Source: Paenibacillus tyrphae | GTDB lineage: Bacteria > Bacillota > Bacilli > Paenibacillales > NBRC-103111 | Direction: 5' to 3' | Length of the DNA: 64,000 bases | Assembly: GCF_000722545.1 (NCBI RefSeq) | Contig: NZ_JNVM01000019.1 | Location: 1 to 64,000, forward strand | Position numbers and translations under genes: made by a program | Shown here: positions 31,264-40,939 of the stretch, one piece after another | Layout: each line of letters starts with the position of its first letter | Position numbering within the stretch: the stretch's first letter is position 1 | Notes under the pieces: generated by a model | What the model was told of the DNA's origin: nothing | Seen by the model: only the letters and a program-made list of their open reading frames with translations | Database searches by the model: none

Positions 31264-34200
31264 TTGTATAACCACACCCGCATGAGCGAAAGAAGCTGCT
31301 CGGTATGAACCGGCTTGGTAATGTAATCGGAGGCTCCGGCTTGAATGCATTTTTCACGGTCGTCCTTCATCGCCTTGGCCGTCAGGGCGATAATCGGCAG
31401 CCGGTCTAATCGCTCGTCGCCGCGGATGGCGCGCATCGCTTCGTAGCCGTCCATCTCCGGCATCATGATGTCCATCAGCACGAGATCGAAGTCTGGCTCC
31501 CGGTCCAGGGAATCGAGCGCCTGCCTGCCGGTCTCGGCGAACGCCACCTGCATCCCGAGGCCTTCGAGCAGATTGGACAGCGCGAACACGTTGCGGATGT
31601 CATCGTCGACAAGCAGCACCTTCTTGCCTTTGAATACCGTTTCGATGCTGTGCAGTTTCTGAAGCACCTGCTGCTTCTCTTCCGGCAAGTTCTCCTCAAC
31701 GCGATGCAGGAACAGCGACGTCTCGTCAAGCAGCCGCTCCGGCGACTTCACATCCTTGATGATGATCGATTCCGCATATTTCTTCAAGCGCAGCTGCTCT
31801 TTCTTATCCAGCGTCTTGCCGGTATAAATCACAATCGGCAGCCGCCGCAGCCCCTCGTCCGCTTTGATCCGGTCGAGCAGCTCGTAGACGGACGGCCCGG
31901 TCATTCCATAATCGAGCACCATGCAGTCGAACGGCTGCGCCGCCAGTACCTTAAGCGCCTCCCCGCCGCCCGCTACGGCCGTAATTCGGACGTCGTCATG
32001 AGCGATCAGGTCCACCAAGCTCCGGCGCTGCTCTTCGTCCGGCTCTACAATAAGAAGATTACGCAGGTCGCGGTTCAGGAATGATAAAATATGCGTAAAC
32101 GCCTGCTCCAAATGCTCTTTGCCGGACGGCTTGCGCAGCCAAGCGATCGCTCCCATCGACAGCCCTTGATGCACCTCGTCCACGACGGAAATGACATGAA
32201 CCGGAATATGGCGGGTGGAAGCGTCGTTCTTGAGCTGCACGAGCACGGACCAGCCGTCCATGACCGGCAGCTGGATATCGAGCAGGATCGCATCCGGCTG
32301 GAGGGTCTTGGCGAGCTGAAGTCCCGTATCCCCCTGCAGCGCGACGACCGCCTTGAAGCCCCGGCTCCGCGCCATGTCCAGCAAAATCGCGGCAAAATGC
32401 GCATCGTCCTCGATGATCAGCAGCACCCGGTCGCCTTCCGCAATGCTGCCGCGGTCGTCCGCGAAGGCGGTCACCGGCATCTCGCCGTTAGCGAGCGCCC
32501 TCGACGAAGGCTGCGGCCACCTATCCGGGGCTTCCGCCGAGGGTGGCATGACGGCGGGCGCCGCTTCGGCCGCGCCGGACGCCAGTCGCGCGTCGTGCGG
32601 CAAATACAGCGTAAACCGACTGCCGCGGCCCTCCTCGCTCTCAAGCTCGATCGCTCCGCCGAGCCGCGAAGCCAGCTGCCGGCTGATTGAGAGGCCGAGC
32701 CCCGTCCCGCCGTACTTGCGGCTCGTCGTTCCGTCCGCCTGCCGAAACGCCTCGAAGATCAGCTGCTGCTTATCCGCAGAAATCCCGATGCCTGTATCCT
32801 CGACCTCGAAGGCGACCATCGCTCTCGGCTCCGCGAGCTGCCGTATGGTGAGTCGAACGCTCCCGGAATTCGTGAACTTGAAAGCGTTGGACAGCAAATT
32901 TTTCAAAATTTGCTTCAGCCGCCCGCTGTCCGTTTGAATCTGTCCTGGCGCCACGCCGCCGAAATCCACCTCGAAGGACAGCCCTTTGGACCGGGCCAGC
33001 GGTCCGAACGCTTTTCGCATCGATTCGGCCGTCTCCTGCAAGCAGATCGTCTCCTCATGCAGCTCCATCCGGCCGGATTCGACCTTCGCCAAATCGAGCA
33101 CATCGTCGATCAGCTTAAGCAAGTCGCAGCCGGACGAGTAGATCGTCTCCGCATACTCTACCTGCTTGCCCGTCAAGTTGCGCTCCTTGTTCTCCTTCAG
33201 CTGTTGGGAAAGGATCAGCAAGCTGTTAAGCGGCGTCCGAAGCTCGTGCGACATGTTCGCCAGAAATTCCGACTTATACCTGGAAGACAATGCCAGCTCC
33301 AGCGTCTGCTTCTCCAGCTTCTCCTTGGCCAGCTCGATCTGGCGATTGACCTCCTCCGTCTCGCGGACTTGCTCTTCCAGCTCCGCCGTCTTGCGGACCA
33401 AGGCATCGTTGCTTTGCTCCAGCTCCTCCTGCTGCCGCTGCAGCTGCTCCTCCGACGCCCGCAGCGCCCGCGTCTGCTCCTCCAGCTTCTCGTTGGAAGC
33501 CTTGAGCTCGTCCTGCTGGGACAGCAGCTCTTCCGACTGGGTCTGCAATTCATCGGTCAGCGCCTGATGAATCCGCAGCAGCTCCTCGATCCTCAGGCGT
33601 CCCATCAAGACGTTAAGCGTCACGCCCAGGTTTTCGCTCGTCTGCTTGATTAGCTTCTGCTCCAGCTCCGAAAACGTCTTCAGCGAAACGAGCTCGAACA
33701 CCGCGATCACTTCGTCGTCGTACTCGACTGGCAGTACTGTTAGCGTCAGCGGCTCCATCTCGCCGAAGGCGGAGCGGATCGCGCCGTATTGTCCGGCGAC
33801 GCCTTCCACCGTGATCGGCTTGCCGTCCTTCGCACACTGTCCGACGAGCCCTTCTCCGAGCGGGAGCTCGGCAGCGGCCGTGCTTTCCGAACGGGCGTAC
33901 GTGCCGGCAAGCACCAGCTTGGTGCCCGACGCCGTCTGCTTCAGCACATAGAGCGCCCCGTCCTGCGCACCGACGATCCGGGCCAGTTCTCCGATGAACG
34001 TTTGCGCCATCTCTTCGACCTTCCGCGAATCCTCCAGCATCGCATACATGTGCGCAATCTGGGTTTGCAGCCAAAGCGTTTCTTCATTCATTTTATTCAG
34101 AGCCCGCTCGCTGGCGGTGGTTTGCTTCAAATCGTCGGCCAGCCGATTGAACACACCCGCAAGCTGGCCGAATTCGTCATTGGACGTAATGGGTACCCGG

Positions 34201-34898
34201 TAAGCCGCGTGCCCCCATTTCCCGCTTGCAAAATTCGCAAGCATCGCCGAGAGGATGTTCAGCCCCCGAGAAAACCCGAACACGATCCACAGCATAATGG
34301 CCACGCTCAGCAGCAGGCCGATCAGCGTTAACAGCCCGGTATACATCACCGTCTGTTGATTGTCACTCAACGCCTGGTGGATGGCCGCATCCATCGCCTC
34401 GTTGTGAAAATTCGTCAAATTGCCCATGCTTCTCGTAAATCTATCCTGCAGATCGATCCCGACAGTCGTGCGAAGCGAGTTGGCCTCCGCCTGTCTGCCG
34501 CTTTGGTTCAGACGAACGACCTGATCCTTGAAGTCCAGGAAGCGTTTTCCATGCAGCAGAACTTCGTCAGCCAGCTCCCGCTCTTTTCCTTCCTTAGAAA
34601 ATTCGTCAATCTGCTGAAGGCCATGCATGACCTTGCCGCTGAGCGTTTTGACGACTTCGGCATTCTTCTTGTCGATTTCTTCCGAGTCGATCAACAGCAA
34701 ATTCACGATACCCTTGGCGAGTTCCGCTGCGTCATTGCGCACCTGCGTGCTGGTCCGCACCTTCTGGTACCGGTTCTCGTAAATTTCCTTAATCACGGAA
34801 TCCGTGCTGGTCAGCCGGCTCATCCCGATGCCCGCCAAAGCAAAAATCAACACCAGCAGGATTCCGAATCCCATAAACAGCTTCGTCTTCATCTTCAT
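31260..34898 (-). CDS. rsbK: Multi-domain hybrid sensor kinase, RsbK-like
   Basis: A 1212-residue membrane kinase. Two membrane helices (about 5-25 and 184-207) enclose an extracytoplasmic four-helix-type domain. Then come HAMP (~210-260), GAF (~300-435), a long glutamine/glutamate-rich coiled coil (~450-540), HisKA with His551 in NMSHELRTP, HATPase (DTGIGIS, GGTGLGLSI), and three receiver domains starting near 826, 946 and 1093. The first (LLIIEDD) and third (VLLVDDD) have intact acidic pockets. The architecture and neighbours match RsbK, which senses stress and phosphorylates the REC domain of RsbY. The coiled coil may hold glutamates methylated by RsbM. It is the second gene of the operon. 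Confidence 0.88.
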   Translation of the reverse strand: MKMKTKLFMGFGILLVLIFALAGIGMSRLTSTDSVIKEIYENRYQKVRTSTQVRNDAAELAKGIVNLLLIDSEEIDKKNAEVVKTLSGKVMHGLQQIDEFSKEGKERELADEVLLHGKRFLDFKDQVVRLNQSGRQAEANSLRTTVGIDLQDRFTRSMGNLTNFHNEAMDAAIHQALSDNQQTVMYTGLLTLIGLLLSVAIMLWIVFGFSRGLNILSAMLANFASGKWGHAAYRVPITSNDEFGQLAGVFNRLADDLKQTTASERALNKMNEETLWLQTQIAHMYAMLEDSRKVEEMAQTFIGELARIVGAQDGALYVLKQTASGTKLVLAGTYARSESTAAAELPLGEGLVGQCAKDGKPITVEGVAGQYGAIRSAFGEMEPLTLTVLPVEYDDEVIAVFELVSLKTFSELEQKLIKQTSENLGVTLNVLMGRLRIEELLRIHQALTDELQTQSEELLSQQDELKASNEKLEEQTRALRASEEQLQRQQEELEQSNDALVRKTAELEEQVRETEEVNRQIELAKEKLEKQTLELALSSRYKSEFLANMSHELRTPLNSLLILSQQLKENKERNLTGKQVEYAETIYSSGCDLLKLIDDVLDLAKVESGRMELHEETICLQETAESMRKAFGPLARSKGLSFEVDFGGVAPGQIQTDSGRLKQILKNLLSNAFKFTNSGSVRLTIRQLAEPRAMVAFEVEDTGIGISADKQQLIFEAFRQADGTTSRKYGGTGLGLSISRQLASRLGGAIELESEEGRGSRFTLYLPHDARLASGAAEAAPAVMPPSAEAPDRWPQPSSRALANGEMPVTAFADDRGSIAEGDRVLLIIEDDAHFAAILLDMARSRGFKAVVALQGDTGLQLAKTLQPDAILLDIQLPVMDGWSVLVQLKNDASTRHIPVHVISVVDEVHQGLSMGAIAWLRKPSGKEHLEQAFTHILSFLNRDLRNLLIVEPDEEQRRSLVDLIAHDDVRITAVAGGGEALKVLAAQPFDCMVLDYGMTGPSVYELLDRIKADEGLRRLPIVIYTGKTLDKKEQLRLKKYAESIIIKDVKSPERLLDETSLFLHRVEENLPEEKQQVLQKLHSIETVFKGKKVLLVDDDIRNVFALSNLLEGLGMQVAFAETGRQALDSLDREPDFDLVLMDIMMPEMDGYEAMRAIRGDERLDRLPIIALTAKAMKDDREKCIQAGASDYITKPVHTEQLLSLMRVWLYK

Positions 34899-34960
34899 CA
34901 GTTCATTCCCTCTCCCGTCCCTTTCTCTCTCTAAGTATCATTTTTATTCGTGGCCGCCAT

Positions 34961-36118
34961 CTACGTAGCGGTGATCAGCACCATACAAATATCGTCACTC
35001 TGCGCCTCTCTCACATCCTGCGGCAGCAGGGTCTCAACGAGGTATTCGGGGCTGGGCGCCTGATGAATGCAGCTTTGCAGACGCAGCGCCAGCAGATCCG
35101 ATTCCGCCGCATCCTCCGGGTAAACGTCCGGCAGCGGCAGCGCCTCCAGCAGCCCATCCGTATACAAGGCGATGCGGATCGGCTGTTCATAGGTGAAGAT
35201 GCTCTTCGTAATCTCCATCTGATCGAAGAAGCCGACGGCACAGCTCCCCTGATTGAGCGCCACCGGCGCTTTTCCCTCTTCAAAAAGAAACCCGGGCGGA
35301 TGGCCCGCGTTCACGTATTCGATCGTCTTGGTCTGGGTATCGATCAGCAAATAAATCGCCGTAAAATAATAGCTGACCGACGGATTTTTATGATTGAGCT
35401 GGTTCATATACCGATTCAGCTCCGTCACGACGAACTCCGGCGAGACGAAGCGCGTGATCGTGTCCTGCATGACCGAGGAGATAAACATGCACACCAGCGA
35501 AGACGAAATCCCGTGGCCCATAATGTCCAGAATGATGACGCCGTGCCGGTCCTCGTCAATCCGGTACCATGCGTAAGAATCACCCGCCAGCTCGAACGAC
35601 GGGTAATACGCGGCGCTGATTTCCAGCCGCTCCTTCTTCAGAGGCGGACTGAGCACGCTGCCCTGCACTTGCCGGGCCAGCTCCAACTCCTCGCGGATAC
35701 GAGCATCGTTCTCCTTGTGCCAATCCTTCTCGTATTTGAGGCGCAGCGCCGAACGAATCCGCGCGATCAGCTCGATTTTGTTCACCGGCTTCATCACGTA
35801 ATCCATCGCCCCGGCCTCCATCGCCTCCGCCAGCTTGTTGGAATCGCCGAGCGCCGTCACGATAATCACCGGGATATCCTTGAGGCGCTCATCCTGCTGA
35901 ATGCGGCGGCACGCTTCGATCCCGTCCATCTCCGGCATCATCATATCCATCAGGATCAAGTCGACCGGCACCTTGCCCCCGTTCGCATACTCGGTGAGCC
36001 GCTGCATCATTTCCACCGCCGAAGCGGCTTTCCAGAACGAATCGTATCCTGCGCTTTTCAATATTTTTTCGATCACGATGAGATTGACCGGGTTGTCGTC
36101 CACGATGGCAATGTTCAT
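34961..36118 (-). CDS. rsbY: REC-PP2C phosphatase, RsbY-like SigB activator
   Basis: A 385-residue response regulator with phosphatase output. Residues 1-122 are the receiver (IAIVDDNPVNL, phospho-Asp in LILMDMMMPEMDG, Lys in YVMKPVNK), followed by a helical linker (~125-165) and a SpoIIE/PP2C domain (FELAGDSYAWY, GVIILDIMGHGISSSL, YVNAGHPPGFL, ALYTDGLLEAL, QSDDICMVLI) with the metal-binding aspartates in place. In the B. cereus group RsbY, once phosphorylated through RsbK, dephosphorylates RsbV and frees SigB. The likely targets here are the STAS proteins at 14585-14941 and 25432-25767. It is the first gene of the operon, 62 bases ahead of the kinase gene. Confidence 0.9.
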   Translation of the reverse strand: MNIAIVDDNPVNLIVIEKILKSAGYDSFWKAASAVEMMQRLTEYANGGKVPVDLILMDMMMPEMDGIEACRRIQQDERLKDIPVIIVTALGDSNKLAEAMEAGAMDYVMKPVNKIELIARIRSALRLKYEKDWHKENDARIREELELARQVQGSVLSPPLKKERLEISAAYYPSFELAGDSYAWYRIDEDRHGVIILDIMGHGISSSLVCMFISSVMQDTITRFVSPEFVVTELNRYMNQLNHKNPSVSYYFTAIYLLIDTQTKTIEYVNAGHPPGFLFEEGKAPVALNQGSCAVGFFDQMEITKSIFTYEQPIRIALYTDGLLEALPLPDVYPEDAAESDLLALRLQSCIHQAPSPEYLVETLLPQDVREAQSDDICMVLITAT

Positions 36119-36248
36119 ACCTTGTTCGTCTCTCCCTTGTCCATGTGCATCCTTTGACCCCGATTGGTAAAGGTCCGTTTTTTACCATTATAGCTTTTTT
36201 TAAAGCTTAATTAACCGAAAACGGAACGTTTGAATCAGACCGAGGATT

Positions 36249-36273
36249 GTTTCGGCTTGGAAAATCCGGGTTA
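36249..36273 (+). promoter_or_regulatory. SigB-type promoter of the stress protein 17M-like gene
   Basis: GTTTCG (36249-36254), 13-base spacer, GGGTTA (36268-36273). It diverges from the rsbY-like operon and leaves a leader of about 100 bases. Confidence 0.6.
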
Positions 36274-36379
36274 ATGAAGCATAGGCCGGACCGATCCGGA
36301 CGGCTGACCAACTCTATGGCAGACATGCTCGGCAAAGTCTCCCACGCATGATCTGAACCGATTCGAGGAGGGACAACTC

Positions 36380-36838
36380 ATGAGAACAAAAGTGAAGCTG
36401 GTAGAAGGTGAAGAGTACGCGATCCGCGCCATTCGGGGCTTTCGTGAGGAAGGCCATTCCCTAAATAAAATTTATGTGCTGGCGCATGACGACGACCGGA
36501 CCGAAGGGCTCAGACGCCTGACCGATACGAATACGATCGGCGTGATGGAGGAAGGGATGGCGACTGCCTTCGCCAACCTGTTTCGCTCCCGCGGCGATCA
36601 GCTCCGGGCAAAAATGGAATCGCTCGGCATCTCCGCACTGGAGGCGGAGCGGTACGAGAAGGAGCTGGACAAGGGGCGCATTATGGTGCTCGTCTGGTAC
36701 GAGGACGATACCCGCACCTTCGAGCGGACGGATGAAGATCTCGCCGCCCGCCGCCGCGAGCACCCCGAGGACGTGGCGATTCCTCCGATAGGCGGGATAT
36801 ACATGTCCGGTCCGGACGGCCCGGGCGGTACCGTGTAG
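36380..36838 (+). CDS. General stress protein 17M-like protein (YflT-type)
   Basis: A 152-residue protein with the heat-induced stress YflT (general stress protein 17M-like) domain: YAIRAIRGFREEGHSLNKIYV, then TNTIGVMEEGM and YEKELDKGRIMVLVWYED, ending in a proline/glycine-rich tail. In B. subtilis yflT is a SigB-controlled gene of unknown biochemical role. Here a SigB-type promoter lies upstream and the neighbours are SigB regulators, which supports the assignment. GGAGGG precedes the ATG and a terminator follows. It is a single-gene transcript. Confidence 0.82.
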   Translation: MRTKVKLVEGEEYAIRAIRGFREEGHSLNKIYVLAHDDDRTEGLRRLTDTNTIGVMEEGMATAFANLFRSRGDQLRAKMESLGISALEAERYEKELDKGRIMVLVWYEDDTRTFERTDEDLAARRREHPEDVAIPPIGGIYMSGPDGPGGTV

Positions 36839-36885
36839 GGCGCTCGTCGTCGAACTATGTGGCGGCGGGTTCCGCCCAAGCCAAA

Positions 36886-36921
36886 AAGCACCTCGATCCT
36901 TTTGCGGGTCTCAAGGTGCTT
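36886..36921. terminator. Terminator after the stress gene, also facing comQ
   Basis: AAGCACCT and AGGTGCTT pair around a 20-base loop, followed by CTTTATCTTTTTGG. Convergent with comQ, so it may serve both. Confidence 0.65.
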
Positions 36922-36957
36922 CTTTATCTTTTTGGTTCGGGTGACAAGGCCCGGCTG

Positions 36958-37872
36958 CTAAGCAAAAGCGGCGTACGTAAGTTCCCGGAATTTTTCTTTC
37001 CACGGAGACGGGACCTGGAGATCGGTCCATAGCTCCTCTGCTTTTTGAACGCATACGGACTGCACGATCTTAGTATATTCGATACAGCCGGAATCCACAA
37101 TCAGCCGCATGTACTGCTCTTTATCCTGCACAAGAGCGTCTGCGGTGATTCTTCCTTCGTAATACTCCTTCACCGGGCGAAACGCTTCGCTATCTACATT
37201 GAGCAAATACAGCACAGGCAGCGTCCGCTTGCGAAGCAGCAAATCGCTCTTCACGTCGAATTGAGCGATGTCCTTCAGATCGTTCTGGATCTGATGAATC
37301 ATTCCGACACAATCTGCCAGATCGTCAATCCGCTCCATCGTCTCTTCGCTGCAATCCGTCAGACAGTACCCCATTTGACAAGCAAAACGGAACAAGGACC
37401 CGGATTTCTCCTGAATCATTGCGAGATAATCGTCTACCTCGGGCACCTGATTCGTAACGTCCTTATGCTGTCCGTTGACCGAGCGGGACAGCATCTTACT
37501 GATCTCATAAAGTGAACGCCCGTTCACTCCGCATTGGCCGAGCTCCCCGATGAATCCCGTCAGGAAAACGAGCACCGCATTTAACGCAACTGCCGGCGGA
37601 CACTGCATCCACGGCTTGCTCCCGTGGTCCTGATCCTGCAGATCATCGACGATATCGAAGCAGAGAAGAATCAATTCCGTCGCCGCGGCCAACCGGTCGA
37701 TATGCGGTGAAGCTCCTCCCAGCATCTCATGGGTGCAGCGCGTGATGCTCGACCACGACCCTTGTTCCTGCGCCTTCTCCTCGATGAACGCTTTGAGCAA
37801 AGCATTGAGATCCTCCGCGCCCACATGATCGTCTACCATCCGGTACATATGCTCTACTGTCTCCCGATCCAA
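36958..37872 (-). CDS. comQ: ComQ-like isoprenyl transferase
   Basis: A 304-residue member of the all-alpha polyprenyl synthase family. The first aspartate-rich motif is CFDIVDDLQDQD and the second is NDLKDI, both reduced compared with chain-elongating synthases, as in ComQ. ComQ attaches a geranyl or farnesyl group to the tryptophan of the ComX peptide. The TTG start has AGGGGG about nine bases ahead. It is the last gene of comP-comA-comQ, 34 bases after comA, with the ComX-like gene divergent upstream of comP. In Bacillus the order is comQ-X-P-A, so this locus is rearranged. A housekeeping heptaprenyl synthase is less likely given the ComP/ComA neighbours. Confidence 0.82.
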   Translation of the reverse strand: MDRETVEHMYRMVDDHVGAEDLNALLKAFIEEKAQEQGSWSSITRCTHEMLGGASPHIDRLAAATELILLCFDIVDDLQDQDHGSKPWMQCPPAVALNAVLVFLTGFIGELGQCGVNGRSLYEISKMLSRSVNGQHKDVTNQVPEVDDYLAMIQEKSGSLFRFACQMGYCLTDCSEETMERIDDLADCVGMIHQIQNDLKDIAQFDVKSDLLLRKRTLPVLYLLNVDSEAFRPVKEYYEGRITADALVQDKEQYMRLIVDSGCIEYTKIVQSVCVQKAEELWTDLQVPSPWKEKFRELTYAAFA

Positions 37873-37906
37873 TCCGCCCGTCCCCCTAGTTGTCCCTATA
37901 GAATGT

Positions 37907-38533
37907 CTACGTGTAATGCCTGCTTTTAATGAATTTCTCCATCGCTTCCATTCTCGACTTCGCGCCCAGCTTGTCGTAGATTCGGCGCAGGTAATTATCG
38001 ACGGTACGTTTGCTCATGTGGATATGATCGGCAATCTGATCGTGCGTAGCCCCTTTGACGACCATACCCATCATCATCACTTCTTCATCGTTCAAATCTT
38101 CATACGAAGGCGAACCGTTCAATTGAATCTGGTGATACAGCGACAATGGCAGCATCGTATGGTTGTCCAGAATGCAGTTCACCATGTTCTTGATCGTTCT
38201 GATGCTGGATTCTTTCGAAAGCACGCCGCTAACTTTCAGCTCGATGAGCCGATTCATCGCCCCCGTCAAGTCGTGCCCGGTAAATATCACAATATGTATG
38301 TGCGGATATTCCTTCTTGATTTGCGCCGCGACATCGGTTCCCGACAGATCGGGAAGCTGGTAATCCAGAAAAACGAGCCCCGGCTGGTGCTTCTTGATCT
38401 GCTCCATGCCTTCCTCGGCGCTGCTGGCAATGCCGACCACTTCAATGCAATCCGTGTCCTCCAATAATTCCTTCGTCGCATGAGCAACGAGAGGATGATC
38501 ATCGATCACGAGAGCTTTGACCGTTTCATTCAT
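37907..38533 (-). CDS. comA: ComA-like response regulator (REC-LuxR)
   Basis: A 208-residue regulator: receiver domain (ALVIDDHPLVAHATKELL; phospho-Asp in LVFLDYQLPDLSG; Lys in GVLSKESS) and a LuxR/NarL helix-turn-helix (GATHDQIADHIHMSKRTVDN followed by YLRRIYDKLG). Its ATG overlaps the comP stop by four bases. Size and domain order equal B. subtilis ComA. No TTGCGG-N4-CCGCAA ComA box was seen in this window, so the DNA target may differ. Confidence 0.85.
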   Translation of the reverse strand: MNETVKALVIDDHPLVAHATKELLEDTDCIEVVGIASSAEEGMEQIKKHQPGLVFLDYQLPDLSGTDVAAQIKKEYPHIHIVIFTGHDLTGAMNRLIELKVSGVLSKESSIRTIKNMVNCILDNHTMLPLSLYHQIQLNGSPSYEDLNDEEVMMMGMVVKGATHDQIADHIHMSKRTVDNYLRRIYDKLGAKSRMEAMEKFIKSRHYT

Positions 38534-40851
38534 ACGGACATCACCTCCCGGATCGGAATCGTAATCACGAACTTCACACCGGCGCCTCGCCGCGAATCGA
38601 ACTCCAGCTTTCCGTTCAAATGCAAGATACGACCTCTCATTTGCTCCACTCCCATCCCAGATGCTCCAATCTCCATGCGAGGTACTTGCGTGCTGTCAAA
38701 CCCGACGCCGTCGTCTTCATAAGTCAGGCAGAACTTATGATCCTTCATTGTCATGGCAAAAGATACTTTCGAAGCCTGCGAATGCTTCTTCGCGTTGTTA
38801 AGCAGCTCTTGAACAATGCGGAAAATATGCCTTTTTGTCGTCAAATCCTTCGACTCGATAGAGGAAGCGCCCTCTTCCTTGAACTCGATCTCGAACGGCG
38901 TATGGTACGCTTCTTTGTCCAGATACGTCCGCACGGTTTCGATCAGCCCGATCTCCTTCAGCAGGAACGGATTCAATTCGAAGCAGCTTTGCCGCAGGCT
39001 GTTGTTGATCATTTCTACGAAATTGATAATGTTGTTCAGATGCTCCTTGTCTTCCTTGTTCATCGCGTACTTGTCCAGCAGCGCCACGAATCGCCGCTTA
39101 AGGAAAAACAAATCCTGCATCGTCGTATCGTGCAGATCGGCGGCGATCCGGAGCCGTTCTTCCTCTTGTAGCTCGAACATGATTTTGCGGAACCACTGAA
39201 TGTCCTGCGCCGACTGCTCGTCGGGCAATTGTGCCGCCAGCAGCTGCATTTTCGCCGTCAGCTTGCGGATCAGGTGGACATTCTCCAGACTGACTTCCAG
39301 ATAGGAAGTAATCAAGTGAAGCCATTGAACCTCTTCCTTGCCCAGCAACGTGTTCGCTTTGTTGCTCGTAATGACCAGGTAGCTGGCGTATTCTTCATGA
39401 CGGGTAATCTCGATACAGGTGTATATCGGATGGTGAAGCCAAGTCGATGAACAGATCATTTTCTTGATCTCCGCCGTATCGATTTCGCCTTCGTCGATGA
39501 TCTCGGTATCGTTCTCGTACTGGAATATGATCGCGCCGCCTCTTACCTGAAGCGTGCTGACGATGTCCATGAGGACGATTTCTTTCAGATCGCGGAGGCT
39601 GGAGATGGCTCCGAGACTCTTGGAAATTTTCTTGAGCGCCGTTTGGAGCACATACTTTCTAGGGAACAGAAACCGTTCCAGCCGAGTTGTAAAGTATTCG
39701 GCCGAGTACATGACGGTGGCTAGCATGATGACGGAGCCGGTAAAGATGAAAGTAACTTGTCTCGCATCTACCAAGTCTTGAAACAAGAAGACGTAGCTTC
39801 CTGTAAATATACCGGATGGTATGATGGCAAGCAAAACGGCAAATCCAATACGTCGCAGTACTAAGCCAATGTCGTATAACTGGTTCGAAGCAATCAGGTA
39901 CGCGAATGAAATTGGAAAAAGCAAGATAAACCAGTTTGTATAGAGGACATTAATAATTCGTTGTCCGGTAATGAGTTTAGGAAGAAATGAAAAACAGATT
40001 GCCGGTAAAAATGATAAAAAAAGCGAGAACCATACGCTTCTAACAATACTTGACAAATAAGATTTTTCTTTATGAATTTTGAAATAAATGAATGTTAAAA
40101 CACTTATATTGAACAAAAATCCCACGATGAAAAAAGACAATGTCACCGTAGCATTATAACGATGAATCATATAAGCCGTTGGAGGATACAACGTAAAAAG
40201 TCTTATTCCAAACCCTATCACAGCAATAGAGTATAAATATTTTAATACCTTTTTGGGTAGCTGTATATTTCCTTTTTCCTTGAAAAAGACAACTAGAAAA
40301 TGAAAAAAAACAAAAGGTATTGCCATCACTAAACTAGTGATTAATATCTTCCCAACAACATCCCCTCTAATTGACGCGCCTTGACTTATGTAAATAATGC
40401 CACAAGTTAAAAAAACAACTGCAAGTAACTGCGCTGATGAGGAGTGACGTATTCTCATATACAATAAACCAGCCAAAAATAAACACAATAATCCTTCAAA
40501 TAATGGAATTATATCTTGAGATAGCTCACTCCTAGAATAAATTATAATTTTCTTCTCAAGTCCATCTCTTGATATAAACAATTCACGAGCCTGCTCTATT
40601 GTCCTCCATTTGTAAATCATCGGATTCTCATCAGGAGATTTACCATCAACTTGCTTGATGATATCCCCTACTTTTAAGTCAAGATAAACACTCGCACTAT
40701 CATTATCTAATTCTTTAATTTCCCACTGATTCTGTTGATTTAATGTTAGGTAAATTCCAGTATAAGGATATTTGAACATAATGTAAGAACACCAAGCTTG
40801 CGCAGCGACAAAAATCGACAGAAACAGCAATATTATACCCTTTTTTTTCAT
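38530..40851 (-). CDS. comP: ComP-like sensor histidine kinase
   Basis: A 773-residue kinase, almost exactly the length of B. subtilis ComP (769). After the first helix comes an extracellular PDZ-like segment (ASVYLDLKVGDIIKQVDGKSP), then seven or so further helices, including ISQGASIRGDVVG at the place of ISAGGPFRG in ComP. A GAF-like region, HisKA_3 with the His in AADLHDTTMQDLFFLKRR, and HATPase (QELLNNAKKHSQ, YEDDGVGFD) follow. The sensor half (about 39.8-40.85 kb) is clearly AT-rich while the kinase half has the GC content of the surroundings. This fits exchange of the specificity region. It should bind the modified ComX peptide and phosphorylate ComA. Confidence 0.85.
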   Translation of the reverse strand: MKKKGIILLFLSIFVAAQAWCSYIMFKYPYTGIYLTLNQQNQWEIKELDNDSASVYLDLKVGDIIKQVDGKSPDENPMIYKWRTIEQARELFISRDGLEKKIIIYSRSELSQDIIPLFEGLLCLFLAGLLYMRIRHSSSAQLLAVVFLTCGIIYISQGASIRGDVVGKILITSLVMAIPFVFFHFLVVFFKEKGNIQLPKKVLKYLYSIAVIGFGIRLFTLYPPTAYMIHRYNATVTLSFFIVGFLFNISVLTFIYFKIHKEKSYLSSIVRSVWFSLFLSFLPAICFSFLPKLITGQRIINVLYTNWFILLFPISFAYLIASNQLYDIGLVLRRIGFAVLLAIIPSGIFTGSYVFLFQDLVDARQVTFIFTGSVIMLATVMYSAEYFTTRLERFLFPRKYVLQTALKKISKSLGAISSLRDLKEIVLMDIVSTLQVRGGAIIFQYENDTEIIDEGEIDTAEIKKMICSSTWLHHPIYTCIEITRHEEYASYLVITSNKANTLLGKEEVQWLHLITSYLEVSLENVHLIRKLTAKMQLLAAQLPDEQSAQDIQWFRKIMFELQEEERLRIAADLHDTTMQDLFFLKRRFVALLDKYAMNKEDKEHLNNIINFVEMINNSLRQSCFELNPFLLKEIGLIETVRTYLDKEAYHTPFEIEFKEEGASSIESKDLTTKRHIFRIVQELLNNAKKHSQASKVSFAMTMKDHKFCLTYEDDGVGFDSTQVPRMEIGASGMGVEQMRGRILHLNGKLEFDSRRGAGVKFVITIPIREVMSV

Positions 40852-40869
40852 AAAGTTCTCCCTAAATAC

Positions 40870-40898
40870 TTACTTTTATTAAACTTTCTTGATATACT
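40870..40898 (+). promoter_or_regulatory. Promoter of the ComX-like gene
   Basis: TTACTT (40870-40875), 17-base spacer, TATACT (40893-40898), about 42 bases before the ATG at 40940 and within the 88-base gap to comP. Confidence 0.5.
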
Positions 40899-40939
40899 GT
40901 TTCTAGTAAAATCGTCTCATAAAAGGGGATATCCTACAC

